From NCBI RefSeq assembly GCF_024519315.1, contig NZ_JANIIC010000032.1, positions 48,694-112,693 on the forward strand: 64,000 nucleotides of DNA, given 5' to 3'. Shown here piece by piece: positions 19,023 to 28,200 of the stretch. The stretch's first letter is position 1, and the number at the start of each line of letters is the position of its first letter. The notes beneath the pieces were generated by a model. It was not told where the DNA came from. It ran no database searches and saw nothing but the letters and a program-made list of their open reading frames with translations. This DNA comes from Streptomyces malaysiensis subsp. samsunensis. Its GTDB lineage: Bacteria > Actinomycetota > Actinomycetes > Streptomycetales > Streptomycetaceae. Position numbers and translations under genes: made by a program.

Positions 19023-20471
19023 TCAGAAGTTTTCTTCGAGTTGGCTCTTCAGCATCGCGAGGGCGAAGAAGCCGTAGAAGCCGATGGCCAGCAGCATCCC
19101 GAACAGCCGTGGCCCCCGCAGCCGTACGGCACCCGGCAGATCGCGGCGGTTGAGCCGGATCAGCAGCGCCGAGTAGACGAGGGTGACGACGGAGGCGGTG
19201 CAGGTGGAGATGGTCAGCAGCACGATCGGCTGGTCCACCCCGGACAGCAGGATCGCCGAGCCGATGCCCACCTCGGCCCATATGACCGCGACATACAGCC
19301 GGCCCTCGGTCCAGAACGCCGACTCCCGCAGGTAGTTGCGCCTGGCGAAGTCGCTGACCACCCGGCCGATGATGTCGAGCAGACCGATCGAGGCGGCCCA
19401 GAGCGAGACCGTGGCCACCGCGAAGAACAGGATCTTGAGCCAGTCGCCCACCTGCTGCCCCAGCAGATCGCCCTGGATCCGCAGGAACGCCGGGCTGTTC
19501 TCCACATCGTCGCGCCCGAAGAGGGTTTCGTACGCGAGCATGCTCATCAGCCCGATCGACACCAGGCAGACCACGAAGAACGACACGATGTGCTCGGTGT
19601 TGGCCCGCCGCCACCACACCCGCCAGCGGGCCAGATTCGCCTCGTCCTGCGGAAAGGTGTAGCGGTCGGCGCCGGACGCCTCCGACTGGCCGGTGATGGG
19701 GGAGACCAGCTTGGGCACATGGGCGCCCATGCCGTAGCCCTTGTCCCGGATCCAGTTGCTGAGCACGAGGTTGTGCACCCCGCCCGCCCCGGCGGCCCCG
19801 ATCGCGCTGAGGATCATGGTGAAGGTGATGCCGTCCGGGATCCGGCCGGCGCCGGTGACGGTCTTCTCGCCCGCCGTGCTCCAGGTGTGCCAGCCGATGA
19901 CGGCGACCGCGACGACGGCGAGGAAGAACAGCGTCAGCACCACCTTGACCAGCTCGACCTTCTCGATCGTGCGGTAGACCACCGGGGATACGGTCAGCAC
20001 CACCCCGAAGCCCACCAGCGAGCCCACGGTGATCCAGACGACATCGCCGCCGCCGGTCAGATAGGTGAGCACCGTGGACCCGGAGGTGGCCCAGCCAGGC
20101 CAGACGTACTGGAACGCCCCGGCCAGGCAGATCAGGATGCCCCACACCCTGGACCAGCGGGAGAAGCCGGCCACCACGGTCTGCCCGGTGGCCAGGGTGT
20201 AGCGCTCGATCTCCAGGTTGATCACCGTCTGGATGGCCAGGGTCACCACCGCGAGCCACAGCAGCCCGAGCCCGCCGACCGAGGTCAGATAGGGCCAGAG
20301 GATGATCTCGCCCGCCGCCATGCCGATCCCGACGGCGACGACTCCCGGGCCCACCATCGTGCGCAGCGGCGGCGGATCGGGCAGATCGAGCAGATCGGGC
20401 GCGGCGGCCGCGCCGGACGGGCGCTGGGCGGACGGGCGCTGGGCGGACGGTGTGGACGACGCTGACGACAT
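19023..20471 (-). CDS. Nramp-related multi-spanning permease lacking the DPGN metal motif
   Basis: A 482-aa protein with about eleven hydrophobic helices and Nramp/APC-fold character (GPGVVAVGIGMAAGE in helix 1). Canonical Nramp transporters have DPGN in helix 1 and MPH in helix 6. Here helix 1 reads GMAAGEII, and the helix 6 region reads AAGAGGVHNLVLS, so the metal-binding Asp-Asn pair is missing. The ATG at 20471 follows GAGGAG. It lies 54 nt behind the dehydroshikimate dehydratase gene on the same strand, which suggests a role in uptake or export connected with quinate/shikimate. Database labels would call it Nramp; the substrate is uncertain. Confidence 0.8.
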   Translation of the reverse strand: MSSASSTPSAQRPSAQRPSGAAAAPDLLDLPDPPPLRTMVGPGVVAVGIGMAAGEIILWPYLTSVGGLGLLWLAVVTLAIQTVINLEIERYTLATGQTVVAGFSRWSRVWGILICLAGAFQYVWPGWATSGSTVLTYLTGGGDVVWITVGSLVGFGVVLTVSPVVYRTIEKVELVKVVLTLFFLAVVAVAVIGWHTWSTAGEKTVTGAGRIPDGITFTMILSAIGAAGAGGVHNLVLSNWIRDKGYGMGAHVPKLVSPITGQSEASGADRYTFPQDEANLARWRVWWRRANTEHIVSFFVVCLVSIGLMSMLAYETLFGRDDVENSPAFLRIQGDLLGQQVGDWLKILFFAVATVSLWAASIGLLDIIGRVVSDFARRNYLRESAFWTEGRLYVAVIWAEVGIGSAILLSGVDQPIVLLTISTCTASVVTLVYSALLIRLNRRDLPGAVRLRGPRLFGMLLAIGFYGFFALAMLKSQLEENF

Positions 20472-20525
20472 GGCGGCTCCTCGGGGGACGGCGAGGCCGT
20501 ATCGGGACAAGGGGGATCGGGGGGT

Positions 20526-22322
20526 TCAGCGGACGCGGGCGTGCTGGGCGGCCAGGCGTACGGGGGCGTTGGCCGCGCCGTAGCCCTGGTAGCCGTCGAT
20601 CCGCTGGACGACCTCGAAGAAGACCCGGCCCACGGTGGCCGTGTACAGGTGCAGGAAGCTGCCGCCGTCGTCCTGGTCGTAGAGCAGCCCGAGCTCGCGC
20701 AGGGTGCGGTGGAGCCCGGGGTCGAGCTCATGGCGGGCTTCGAGGTCGTCGTAGTAGTTGCCGGGGATGGGCAGCGGGGGCGCGCCGAGCTCCCACAGCC
20801 GCCGCGCGGTGGCGACGATGTCCCGGCTGTGCAGCGCGATGTGCTGCCGCAGGGAGCCGGACGGCCCGGAATCCGGGCGGATCTGGGCCACGTTGAGCGC
20901 CAGGCGCACCGAGCCGTCGGCGCCTGAGACGGCCCGGCTGCGCAGCAGCCCGTACGGATCGGCCAGTTCCAGGGACTCGTGCGGCCGCAGCCCCAGGACG
21001 GTGCGGTAGAACAGCGACGCCTCGTCGAAGTGGTGCCGGGGCTGGGTGAGCGCCACATGGTCGATGTGGGTGATCCCGGCGGGGGCGGCGGAGGCGGCGC
21101 GCGGGGTGAAGTCACCGGTCCAGCTGGGGTGGTCGGGGTGTTCGGTGCGGCAGAAGAAGAGCTCGGTGGAGTCGGGCGCGGCGACCGCGTCCAGCGGGGC
21201 GTCCGCCACGGCCCGGTGGCGCGGCAGGACGGGGGCGAGCAGGGCCCGCGCCCGGCCCGCGGACGCGGCCGGGTCGGAGGTCTCCAGGCCGATGGCGGCG
21301 AGCGCCGGTTCGGGGTGCCCGGTGGTGGCGTCGAGGCCGGAGTTGAGGACGATACGGGCGTCGCCCTGCTCCCACAGCTCCACGGGCTTGGAGTGGTGGC
21401 GGCCGGTGCGGGCGAAGCCCAGCTCGGTCAGCAGCGCGGGCAGCTCGGGGCCGGTGGAGGCCAGTTCGGCGAAGGCGAAGCCGGTGGGGACGACGGGGGC
21501 GGGCAGATCGGTGCGGCCCGCGGCCTCCTCCAGGGCGATCAGCGAGCGCAGCGCGTCCACTGCGGTGCGGGCGGTGTCGCCCTGCCGGAAGACGTCGTTG
21601 AAGACCTCCAGGGACAGCGGCCCTTCGTAGCCGGTCCGCAGCACGTGCTCCAGCAGCCCGGCCACATCGAGGCCGCCCTGGCCGGGGAAGCAGCGGTAGT
21701 GGCGGCTCCACTGGAGGACGTCCATGGCCATCAGCGGGGCATCGGCGAGCTGGAGGAAGAAGATCTTCTCGCCGGGGATCTCCTCGATGCCCTTGGGGTC
21801 CGAACCGCGCGAGAGGATGTGGAAGCTGTCCAGGCAGATGCCGAGCGCGGGGTGGTCGGCCTGCCGCACGATCCGCCAGGCGTGGTCGTAGGTGTTCACA
21901 TGCCGCCCCCAGGCCAGCGCCTCGTAGGCGATGCGGATGCCGTGGGCGGCGGCCCGCTCGGCAAGCAGCCGCAACTGCTCGGCGGCGAGGGCGTCGTCGT
22001 CGAGGGCGGCGGGGGAGACGCTGGAGCACACCAGCATCAGATCCGCCCCGAGCCGCTCCATGACCGCGAACTTCTTCTCGGCCCGGCGCAGCGTGCGGGC
22101 CAGGAGGTCCTCGGGGACGGCCTCGACGTCGCGGAACGGCTGGAAGAGGTCGATGGCGAGGCCGAGTTCGGCGGCCCGGTCCCGGATCCGTTCCGGTGAC
22201 AGGGGGCTGGCCAGCAGGTCGTTCTCGAAGATCTCGACCCCGTCGAAACCGGCGGCGGCGATGGCGGTGAGCTTCTCCTCGAGGGTGCCGCTGAGGCACA
22301 CGGTGGCGATGGACGTGCGCAT
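20526..22322 (-). CDS. quiC: 3-dehydroshikimate dehydratase (QuiC-like, TIM barrel plus HPPD-like domain)
   Basis: A 598-aa two-domain protein. The N-terminal xylose-isomerase-like TIM barrel (about 1-270) has metal-ligand candidates in AYEALAWGRH, CLDSFHIL, FFLQLADAP and LSLEVFND. The C-terminal vicinal-oxygen-chelate domain (about 430-590) has DHVALT, QHIALHS and FFEVVQR, the His-His-Glu pattern of hydroxyphenylpyruvate dioxygenases. Pseudomonas QuiC1 has this architecture and converts 3-dehydroshikimate to protocatechuate. I placed the start at the ATG at 22322, 2 nt behind the dehydrogenase stop. It is in an operon with the shikimate/quinate dehydrogenase, divergent from a TetR regulator. 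Confidence 0.88.
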   Translation of the reverse strand: MRTSIATVCLSGTLEEKLTAIAAAGFDGVEIFENDLLASPLSPERIRDRAAELGLAIDLFQPFRDVEAVPEDLLARTLRRAEKKFAVMERLGADLMLVCSSVSPAALDDDALAAEQLRLLAERAAAHGIRIAYEALAWGRHVNTYDHAWRIVRQADHPALGICLDSFHILSRGSDPKGIEEIPGEKIFFLQLADAPLMAMDVLQWSRHYRCFPGQGGLDVAGLLEHVLRTGYEGPLSLEVFNDVFRQGDTARTAVDALRSLIALEEAAGRTDLPAPVVPTGFAFAELASTGPELPALLTELGFARTGRHHSKPVELWEQGDARIVLNSGLDATTGHPEPALAAIGLETSDPAASAGRARALLAPVLPRHRAVADAPLDAVAAPDSTELFFCRTEHPDHPSWTGDFTPRAASAAPAGITHIDHVALTQPRHHFDEASLFYRTVLGLRPHESLELADPYGLLRSRAVSGADGSVRLALNVAQIRPDSGPSGSLRQHIALHSRDIVATARRLWELGAPPLPIPGNYYDDLEARHELDPGLHRTLRELGLLYDQDDGGSFLHLYTATVGRVFFEVVQRIDGYQGYGAANAPVRLAAQHARVR

Positions 22323-22324
22323 GA

Positions 22325-23236
22325 TCAGCCTCCGGCGGGGAGCTCGAGCAGGTCGGAGAGGTCGGTGAGCATCTGTTCGGCGTCGGGTTCGCGGCCGGTG
22401 AAGAGGCGGAAGGCGTCGGCGGCCTGGAAGACGGCCATGCCGCCCCCGTCCAGGGTGCGGCAGCCGGCCGCGCGGGCGGCTGCCAGCAGCGGGGTCTCCA
22501 GCGGGCGGTAGACCACCTCGGCGACCCACAGCCCGGTCCGCAGCAGCTCCACGGGCAGCGGCAGCCCGGGGTGGGCGGCCATCCCGGTGGGGGTGGCGTG
22601 CACCAGCCCGTCGGCGCGATCGACGGCCGCCGGGAGCCCTTCGGGGGGCACGGTACGGACCCGGGCGGCGCCGAACCGTGTCGCCAGCGTCCCGGCGAGC
22701 CCGGCGGCCCGCGCCGGGTCGGTGTCGGCCAGGGTCAGCCGGTCGGCGCCGACGGTCAGCAGGGCGTGGGCCACGGCGGCGCCCGCCCCGCCCGCGCCGA
22801 GCAGCACGATCTCGCCGGTGGGCGCGTCGGGCAGACCGCGGGCGAAGGAGCGGGCGAAGCCGGACCAGTCGGTGTTGTGGCCGATGGCCCGGCCGTCCTC
22901 GCCGAAGACCACCGTATTGACCGCGCCGAGCAGCGCGGCGTCCTCCGACAGCCCGTCGAGGTGCTCGATGACCGTCTGTTTGCAGGGATGGGTGATGTTC
23001 AGCCCGTCGAAGCCCAGCCGGGCGGCGGCCCGCACCAGCTCGCCCACCCCCTCCGGGCCGATCCCCAGCGGATCGATGTCGATCAGGCGGTAGAGACAGC
23101 GCAGCCCGTGGCGGTCGGCCTCGCGCTGATGCAGGGCGGGGGAGAGCGAGGGGCCCACTCCGGAGCCGATCAGCCCCACCAGACAGGACTCCCGCGCCTC
23201 CCGCCCGTGCTGTGACCGGCGCGCACCGCCTCGCAT
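22325..23236 (-). CDS. Shikimate/quinate dehydrogenase family protein
   Basis: A 303-aa NAD(P)-dependent dehydrogenase. Substrate-binding motifs are SLSPALHQ (about 30-37) and NITHPCKQ, whose Lys is the catalytic residue. The nucleotide-binding loop is LLGAGGAGAAVAHAL, and the C-terminus carries GGGMAVFQAADAF. The neighbouring dehydroshikimate dehydratase and TetR gene suggest a catabolic quinate/shikimate dehydrogenase rather than the biosynthetic AroE. The first 17 residues are extra to most family members. It is first in a three-gene operon. Confidence 0.9.
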   Translation of the reverse strand: MRGGARRSQHGREARESCLVGLIGSGVGPSLSPALHQREADRHGLRCLYRLIDIDPLGIGPEGVGELVRAAARLGFDGLNITHPCKQTVIEHLDGLSEDAALLGAVNTVVFGEDGRAIGHNTDWSGFARSFARGLPDAPTGEIVLLGAGGAGAAVAHALLTVGADRLTLADTDPARAAGLAGTLATRFGAARVRTVPPEGLPAAVDRADGLVHATPTGMAAHPGLPLPVELLRTGLWVAEVVYRPLETPLLAAARAAGCRTLDGGGMAVFQAADAFRLFTGREPDAEQMLTDLSDLLELPAGG

Positions 23237-23267
23237 ACGGGTGACCTCCCGCCTTCCCGGCTAATGT

Positions 23268-23281
23268 ACGAACTGGTTCGT
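23268..23281. promoter_or_regulatory. Palindromic TetR operator
   Basis: ACGAAC-TG-GTTCGT is a perfect 6+6 inverted repeat between the divergent dehydrogenase (start 23236) and tetR (start 23351) genes. CTAA and TTAG flank it. Its position and symmetry are what a TetR repressor of both transcripts would need. Confidence 0.7.
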
Positions 23282-23350
23282 TAGTAGCGTGGCCAGTAAA
23301 GGCCCCGGAACGGCTTCTTGTGAACCCCCTGGACGTAGAGTGGGCCCAGC

Positions 23351-23998
23351 ATGAGCGATCAGCCGCCGAAGAACAGCCGTCTCCGCGACGCCGTCCGCAC
23401 CCAGGCCGAGATCCTGGACGTCGCCACCCGGGAGTTCGCCGAGCGCGGCTACGCCGGGGCCCGCGTCGACGAGATAGCCGCGCTCACCCGCACCACCAAA
23501 CGGATGATCTACTACTACTTCGGCGGCAAGGAACAGCTCTACATCAAGGTCCTGGAGCGCGCCTACACCGGTATCCGCGAGGCCGAACAGGCCGTGGACG
23601 TGACCGGTCTCGACCCCGCCGAGGCCATCCGGCACCTGGCCCAGCTGACCTTCGACCACCACACCGAACACGCCGACTTCATCCGGCTGGTGTCCATCGA
23701 GAACATCCACCGGGCCGAGCATCTGGCCAAGTCCGAGACGCTGGCCAAGGCCGGCACCCCGGTGATCGACCTGATCTCCGGGATCCTTGCCCGCGGCCGT
23801 GAGCAGGGCGTCTTCCGGGACGACACCGACGCCGTGGACGTCCACATGATGATCAGCTCATTCGCCGTCTTCCCGGTGGCCAACCAGCACACCTTCGGCA
23901 CCCTCTTCGGCCGCGACCCCCTCGACCCGGCACGCCGGGCCCACTACCGCCGGATGCTCGGCGACATGGTCGTGGCCTACCTGCGCACCGGGTCCTGA
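23351..23998 (+). CDS. TetR-family regulator of the quinate/shikimate genes
   Basis: A 215-aa TetR protein. The helix-turn-helix (about 17-63) contains ILDVATREFAERGYAGARVDEIAALT in the usual layout, ending in the conserved YYYFGGKEQLY. The C-terminal ligand domain resembles TetR_C proteins of aromatic-acid catabolism. It is divergent from the dehydrogenase/dehydratase/permease operon, with a perfect palindrome between them. Probable inducer: a quinate or shikimate pathway compound (inference). Confidence 0.92.
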   Translation: MSDQPPKNSRLRDAVRTQAEILDVATREFAERGYAGARVDEIAALTRTTKRMIYYYFGGKEQLYIKVLERAYTGIREAEQAVDVTGLDPAEAIRHLAQLTFDHHTEHADFIRLVSIENIHRAEHLAKSETLAKAGTPVIDLISGILARGREQGVFRDDTDAVDVHMMISSFAVFPVANQHTFGTLFGRDPLDPARRAHYRRMLGDMVVAYLRTGS

Positions 23999-24038
23999 GC
24001 CGTACGGCGCGGGACCCGGCTCACCGGGGCGGGGCGGC

Positions 24039-26489
24039 TCAGGACGGCATCGCGAGCTCGAACCAGACGACCTTCCCCGTGGACAGCCGGGTCGCGCCCC
24101 AGCGCCGCGCCATCCGGTTCACCAGGTACAGCCCGCGGCCGCCCTCGTCGGACGGCCGGGCCTGGCGCAGCCGCGGCAGCTGGGGGACGTCGTCGCCGAC
24201 CTCGCAGCGCAGGACGTCCGTACGCAGCAGCCGCAGCGTGATGGGCCGCTCGGCGTAGCGCACCGCATTGGTCACCACCTCGCTGACCAGCAGCTCCACC
24301 GCGTCCGTCAGATCGTCCAGATCCCAGCGGGCCAGCGCCCGGCGGGCGAGCCGGCGCGCCTGCCCGGCGGTCTGCGCCTTGGGGTCCAGGAACCAGTACG
24401 CCACATCGCTGGGCGCGATGCCCTCGAAGCGGGCCGCGAGCAGCGCCACGTCGTCGTCGCGGTCGCCGGGGCCGAGCATGTCCAGCACCTCGTCGCACAG
24501 CGGCTCCAGCGGCGGCGGGTTGGGGCCGGTGAGCCGGGCGGTGGCGGTCAGCCGCTCCCGCAGCTGCTCGATCCCGGTCCACACATCGCGCATCCGCGAC
24601 TCGACGAGACCGTCGGTGTAGAGCATCAGGGTGGCCCCGGCCGGGGCGTCCAGCTCGACCGCCTCGAAGTCCACACCGCCGACCCCGATCGGCGCGCCCG
24701 GCGGCACCCGCAGCACCTCGGCGCGGCCGCCCCGGTGCAGCAGAAGCGGCGGCGGATGGCCCGCGTTGGCCACCACGATGCGGTGCGCGACGGGGTCGTA
24801 GACCGCGTACAGACACGTGGCCATGCGGTCGGTGCCCAGCCGCTGGGCCTGCTCGTCGAGGTGGTGCAGCACCTCCTGCGGCGGCAGATCGAGCCCGGCG
24901 AGGGTCTGTGCGGTGGTGCGCAGCTGGCCCATGATCGCGGCGGAGGTCATCGAATGGCCCATCACATCGCCGACCACCAGCGCCACCCGGTTGCCCGGCA
25001 GCGGGATCGCGTCGTACCAGTCGCCGCCGACCCGCGCGGTCTCGGCCGCGGGCAGATAGCGGCTGGCCAGCCGGACGCCGGTGGGCTGCGGCAGCGAGTC
25101 GGGCAGCATGGTGCGCTGGAGCTCGTCCGCGATGTACACCTCGCGTCCGTACAGCACCGCCTTGTCGACGCCGAGCGCGGTGTGGGTGGCCAGCTGGGCG
25201 GCCACCAGCAGATCGTCCGGTTCGAACGGCGGCCGGTCCGGGCGGCGTACGAACACGGCCGCGCCGATCACCCGGCGGCGGCCGCGCAGCGGCGCCAGCA
25301 CGGTGCGCTGACCGGTCGCCACCGAGGGCCCCTCGCCGAGCAGTTCCGGCAGCGCGGCACGGGCGGCCTGCGAGTCGCCGAACACCGGCCGCACCCCGCG
25401 CAGCACCTCGGCCAGCGGACCGCCCGCCTCCACCTCGCACAGCTCGGCGGCCGGGCCGCCGCCCACGGCGGGGGAGAGGTCCGGCTGGGAGGGCAGCAGC
25501 GACAGCCGGCCGCTGTCGGTGTCCGGGTCCAGCGGGATCCGGTCGGTGCGGCGCAGCCGCAGCACCACCGGGCCGACCGGGCGCTCGTCGCCGACCGGCA
25601 GCGGATCGCGCAGATACACCAGGATCGCGTCGGCGAAGGTGGGCACGGTGGCCCGGCACAGGCCCAGCACGATCTCGTCCAGGTCGATGCCCCGGGCGAT
25701 CCGCCGGGTGGCGGCCCCCACGAACCGCAGCCGGTCACCGCCCCGGTCCCGCGCGGTGGCGGCGTCGGCGGCGTCGGCGGCGGTGCCGCCCGCGGGCGGC
25801 ACCGGGGGCACCCCGCCCGCCGGGCCGCTGTACGCGACCTCGCCCGCCGCGGCGGCCGCCGCATGGGTCTCGCCGGCCGGATGTTCACCCGCGCCGGTGC
25901 CCCGGCGCGCCGTTTTCCTGCCCCGTCCGTCGCTCTGGGCGGCCGGGGCCTGCTCGTCGGGGCCGGTGCCGCCGTTCCGCGCTCCGGGTCGGTGCGCCGC
26001 GCCTCTTGCGGCATTGCGATCCGCGTCCCACACAGGCTCGCCCTCCGGTGTGCCGTGCTCCGGCTGCGCCGGGTGCTCGCTCTCCGCCGTGTTCCGGCGC
26101 TCCCTGCCTCCGCCGCCGTGCGCCGTGGCGGCGCTCCCCGGCCCGTCCGCGCCGTCCGCGCCGCGGCCACGGCGCGCGGACCCCGGCCCCGTTACGGCGG
26201 CGCCGCCTGCGCCGCGCTCGGGGGCGGGGCCGCGCCCTCTGGCGCGGGGCGCGGGCTCTCCCGCGGGGCCCGGGGGTCCCTCATGGGCCGCGGGGCCCGC
26301 GGGGCCTTCCGTGGGGAAGGCCGGACGCGGCCGGCCGTCGCCCGGCTCCTGGCCGGGGGCAGCCGTCTGCCGCACGGCGGTCCGCGGGTCCGGGACCGCG
26401 CCGTGCGCGTCGTCGGGCGCGGGCGCGCCCGGGGCGGCGGCAGAGGTGGCCGCCTGCCGCCTGGTGTGGGAGGTGGGGTGCTCCGTCAC
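24039..26489 (-). CDS. SpoIIE-type PP2C serine phosphatase with GAF and HATPase domains
   Basis: An 816-aa regulator. A long disordered Gly/Ala/Pro/Arg-rich N-terminus (1-240) is followed by a GAF domain (about 250-430), a PP2C-like SpoIIE phosphatase (about 450-680; VGGDWYDAI, LVVGDVMGHS and LMLYTDGLVE carry the metal-binding Asp residues), and an anti-sigma-factor type HATPase domain (about 700-816; LVSEVVTNAVRY, GRGLYLV). Streptomyces encode many such proteins, which control sigma factors through anti-sigma antagonists or sense signals by GAF. I chose the GTG at 26489; a GTG at 26540 is also possible. It lies behind the methyltransferase gene. Confidence 0.9.
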   Translation of the reverse strand: MTEHPTSHTRRQAATSAAAPGAPAPDDAHGAVPDPRTAVRQTAAPGQEPGDGRPRPAFPTEGPAGPAAHEGPPGPAGEPAPRARGRGPAPERGAGGAAVTGPGSARRGRGADGADGPGSAATAHGGGGRERRNTAESEHPAQPEHGTPEGEPVWDADRNAARGAAHRPGARNGGTGPDEQAPAAQSDGRGRKTARRGTGAGEHPAGETHAAAAAAGEVAYSGPAGGVPPVPPAGGTAADAADAATARDRGGDRLRFVGAATRRIARGIDLDEIVLGLCRATVPTFADAILVYLRDPLPVGDERPVGPVVLRLRRTDRIPLDPDTDSGRLSLLPSQPDLSPAVGGGPAAELCEVEAGGPLAEVLRGVRPVFGDSQAARAALPELLGEGPSVATGQRTVLAPLRGRRRVIGAAVFVRRPDRPPFEPDDLLVAAQLATHTALGVDKAVLYGREVYIADELQRTMLPDSLPQPTGVRLASRYLPAAETARVGGDWYDAIPLPGNRVALVVGDVMGHSMTSAAIMGQLRTTAQTLAGLDLPPQEVLHHLDEQAQRLGTDRMATCLYAVYDPVAHRIVVANAGHPPPLLLHRGGRAEVLRVPPGAPIGVGGVDFEAVELDAPAGATLMLYTDGLVESRMRDVWTGIEQLRERLTATARLTGPNPPPLEPLCDEVLDMLGPGDRDDDVALLAARFEGIAPSDVAYWFLDPKAQTAGQARRLARRALARWDLDDLTDAVELLVSEVVTNAVRYAERPITLRLLRTDVLRCEVGDDVPQLPRLRQARPSDEGGRGLYLVNRMARRWGATRLSTGKVVWFELAMPS

Positions 26490-26546
26490 GCGTGGGTTTC
26501 CATCCGTCCGGGGCTGTGCGCCCGCCCGTCGTGGGCGCACCGAGTG

Positions 26547-27266
26547 TCAGGCACGTCGTCGGCAGTTCAGATAGAGCTGGATCTCAGGTGGTACGTCCGT
26601 GCTGGCCGGGGCGTACGCGTGCGAGTCCTCCTCGGTGATCTCGAAGCCCGCATCGCGGACGACCTGGCGCAGTTCGTCCCGCAGATAACCGGATACCCGG
26701 ACCGAGTTGCCGAGGAACGGAATGGGGAAGTCGTCGATGTCCGACTCCACCATGCCCAGCCCCAGCAGCCCCTCGGGCCTGAGCGCCGTGTACAGGGTCC
26801 GCAGTGCGTACGGGATCTCCGGGCGGGGCAGCAGCAGCAGGGTGAAGAAGGCCGCGATGCCGTCGAAGGGGCCGAGCGCCCGGGGGCCTCCCGGGCCGTA
26901 GCGGCCGCCCACCCGCAGATCGACGATGTCCACATGGTGGAAGGTGGCCTCCGGCACATTGTCCCGGGCCAGCTTGAGCATGCCCGGGGAGATGTCGATG
27001 CCGACCACCTCGTGCCCCGCGTCAAACAGCTGACGGGCCGTGGGCAGGCCCGTACCGCAGCCGACGTCGAGCACCCGGGAGCCGGGCGGAAGGGTTTCGG
27101 CCAGCCAGCGGCCGGCCTCGACCTGGCCCTCCTTGTGCGGAAAGGCATCGTCGTAGCGGTCGCCGATGGTGTCGAAGGCGTCCGCCTGACCGCTGCGGTC
27201 CAGTGCGAGACGGTCGAAGTCCTCGTAGCCCTCGTAGCCGTCTCTGTATTCTTCCTCACCGCTCAC
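26547..27266 (-). CDS. Class I SAM-dependent methyltransferase
   Basis: A 239-aa methyltransferase. Motif I is VLDVGCGTGLPTA (about 66-78), the acidic residue after strand 2 is in VVGIDIS, and motif post-I/II regions follow. The substrate is not apparent; it resembles the methyltransf_25/UbiE-like group. It is on the same strand as the phosphatase behind it, with little space between, so they may be co-transcribed. Confidence 0.88.
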   Translation of the reverse strand: MSGEEEYRDGYEGYEDFDRLALDRSGQADAFDTIGDRYDDAFPHKEGQVEAGRWLAETLPPGSRVLDVGCGTGLPTARQLFDAGHEVVGIDISPGMLKLARDNVPEATFHHVDIVDLRVGGRYGPGGPRALGPFDGIAAFFTLLLLPRPEIPYALRTLYTALRPEGLLGLGMVESDIDDFPIPFLGNSVRVSGYLRDELRQVVRDAGFEITEEDSHAYAPASTDVPPEIQLYLNCRRRA

Positions 27267-27400
27267 GACTCCGCCCCCTCCTGTGAGATTACGTCAGATC
27301 TTGCGCATCGCCCGAGACTTGCGCCGCCGTCTGGTGTCCCGCATGGGCAGTGTTCCGGACGACGATCCTACGTTTGAAACACTGGGACACGACAAGAGGT

Positions 27401-28102
27401 TCATGACCTCGAGTGTGCCGAGGTGTGCTTCTTGTCCGTACGGCCCCAGTCCGCCGGAAGGGCGGGCACGGACCACGCCGGGTCGGGCCGCCAGTCCTCC
27501 CACCCGTCCCGGAACGGCGCTCCCCAGGACTCGATGGCCGCCGCGGCCGCCCGGCCCGCGGCCCGGACCCGCTCCGCCTGCTCGGGAGCCATCAGCCCGG
27601 CCCGCTGCGCCTGCGCGAACTCGTCCTCGTCCTTCCATTCCCAGCTCCGGTCGGCGTAGACCGCGATGTCCAGGAAGTGGTCCTCGGAGTCCACTCCGTG
27701 GCCCCAGCGGACCAGTGGCTCCTCCAGGTTCACGTACCAGTTCCGGAAGCGCCAGCCATGGTCCCAGAACAGCCACACCGACCACGGGGCGCCGGGCCGG
27801 GCCAGCTTCAGCACGCCCGTGCCGAACCACTGGGACAGCGCGGTGGTGCGCGGCTTGGTGTAACGGGTGGGCAGCGGCTCATGGTGCACCGAGGTGCCGT
27901 CGGTGAGCTGCGGTTTGACGCAGACGGTGCCGGGGGCGAGCCAGACGGCGAGCAGTTCGGCGGTGTCCTCGACGACGGTCACGGGACGGCAGATGTGGAT
28001 GACGTCGGAGGCGTTGGCCCGATAGCGCCACAGGATATGGTCGCCCGGTGCCCACCGGGCGATGTCCGCCGTCCCCGTCGTCTCCACGATGTCCGCTGTC
28101 AT
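27401..28102 (-). CDS. DUF402 (FomD-like) protein
   Basis: A 233-aa DUF402 protein. The beta-barrel core (about 60-175) contains LFWDHGWRFRNWYVN, then DSEDHFLDIAVY and the acidic WKDEDEF. FomD of fosfomycin biosynthesis, a DUF402 member, hydrolyses a cytidylyl intermediate using metal-binding acidic residues of this type. Here there is no fosfomycin context, so the substrate is unknown; nucleoside-diphosphate hydrolysis is the family activity. The ATG at 28102 is well placed. Conserved next to fumC in Streptomyces as I recall. Confidence 0.85.
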   Translation of the reverse strand: MTADIVETTGTADIARWAPGDHILWRYRANASDVIHICRPVTVVEDTAELLAVWLAPGTVCVKPQLTDGTSVHHEPLPTRYTKPRTTALSQWFGTGVLKLARPGAPWSVWLFWDHGWRFRNWYVNLEEPLVRWGHGVDSEDHFLDIAVYADRSWEWKDEDEFAQAQRAGLMAPEQAERVRAAGRAAAAAIESWGAPFRDGWEDWRPDPAWSVPALPADWGRTDKKHTSAHSRS

Positions 28103-28171
28103 GAGCAGATCTTAGGTGCGCGCGGGCCGCGATGCCGTGACCTATGACGCAACCGGGGGCCAACGTCAGGG

Positions 28172-28200
28172 GCGGGTCCGTGAAACCGCGCCGGACCCGC
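28172..28200 (-). terminator. Hairpin at the fumC stop codon
   Basis: GCGGGTCCG (28172-28180) and CGGACCCGC (28192-28200) form a perfect 9-bp stem with an 11-nt loop. The stem abuts the fumC TAG stop. Confidence 0.65.

Noticed and set aside
17926..20259. 777-codon open frame on the minus strand
   Set aside because: Crosses the PBP gene antisense and the permease in another frame; no motifs.
24735..27377. 880-codon open frame on the plus strand
   Set aside because: Antisense to the SpoIIE-type phosphatase and methyltransferase genes.
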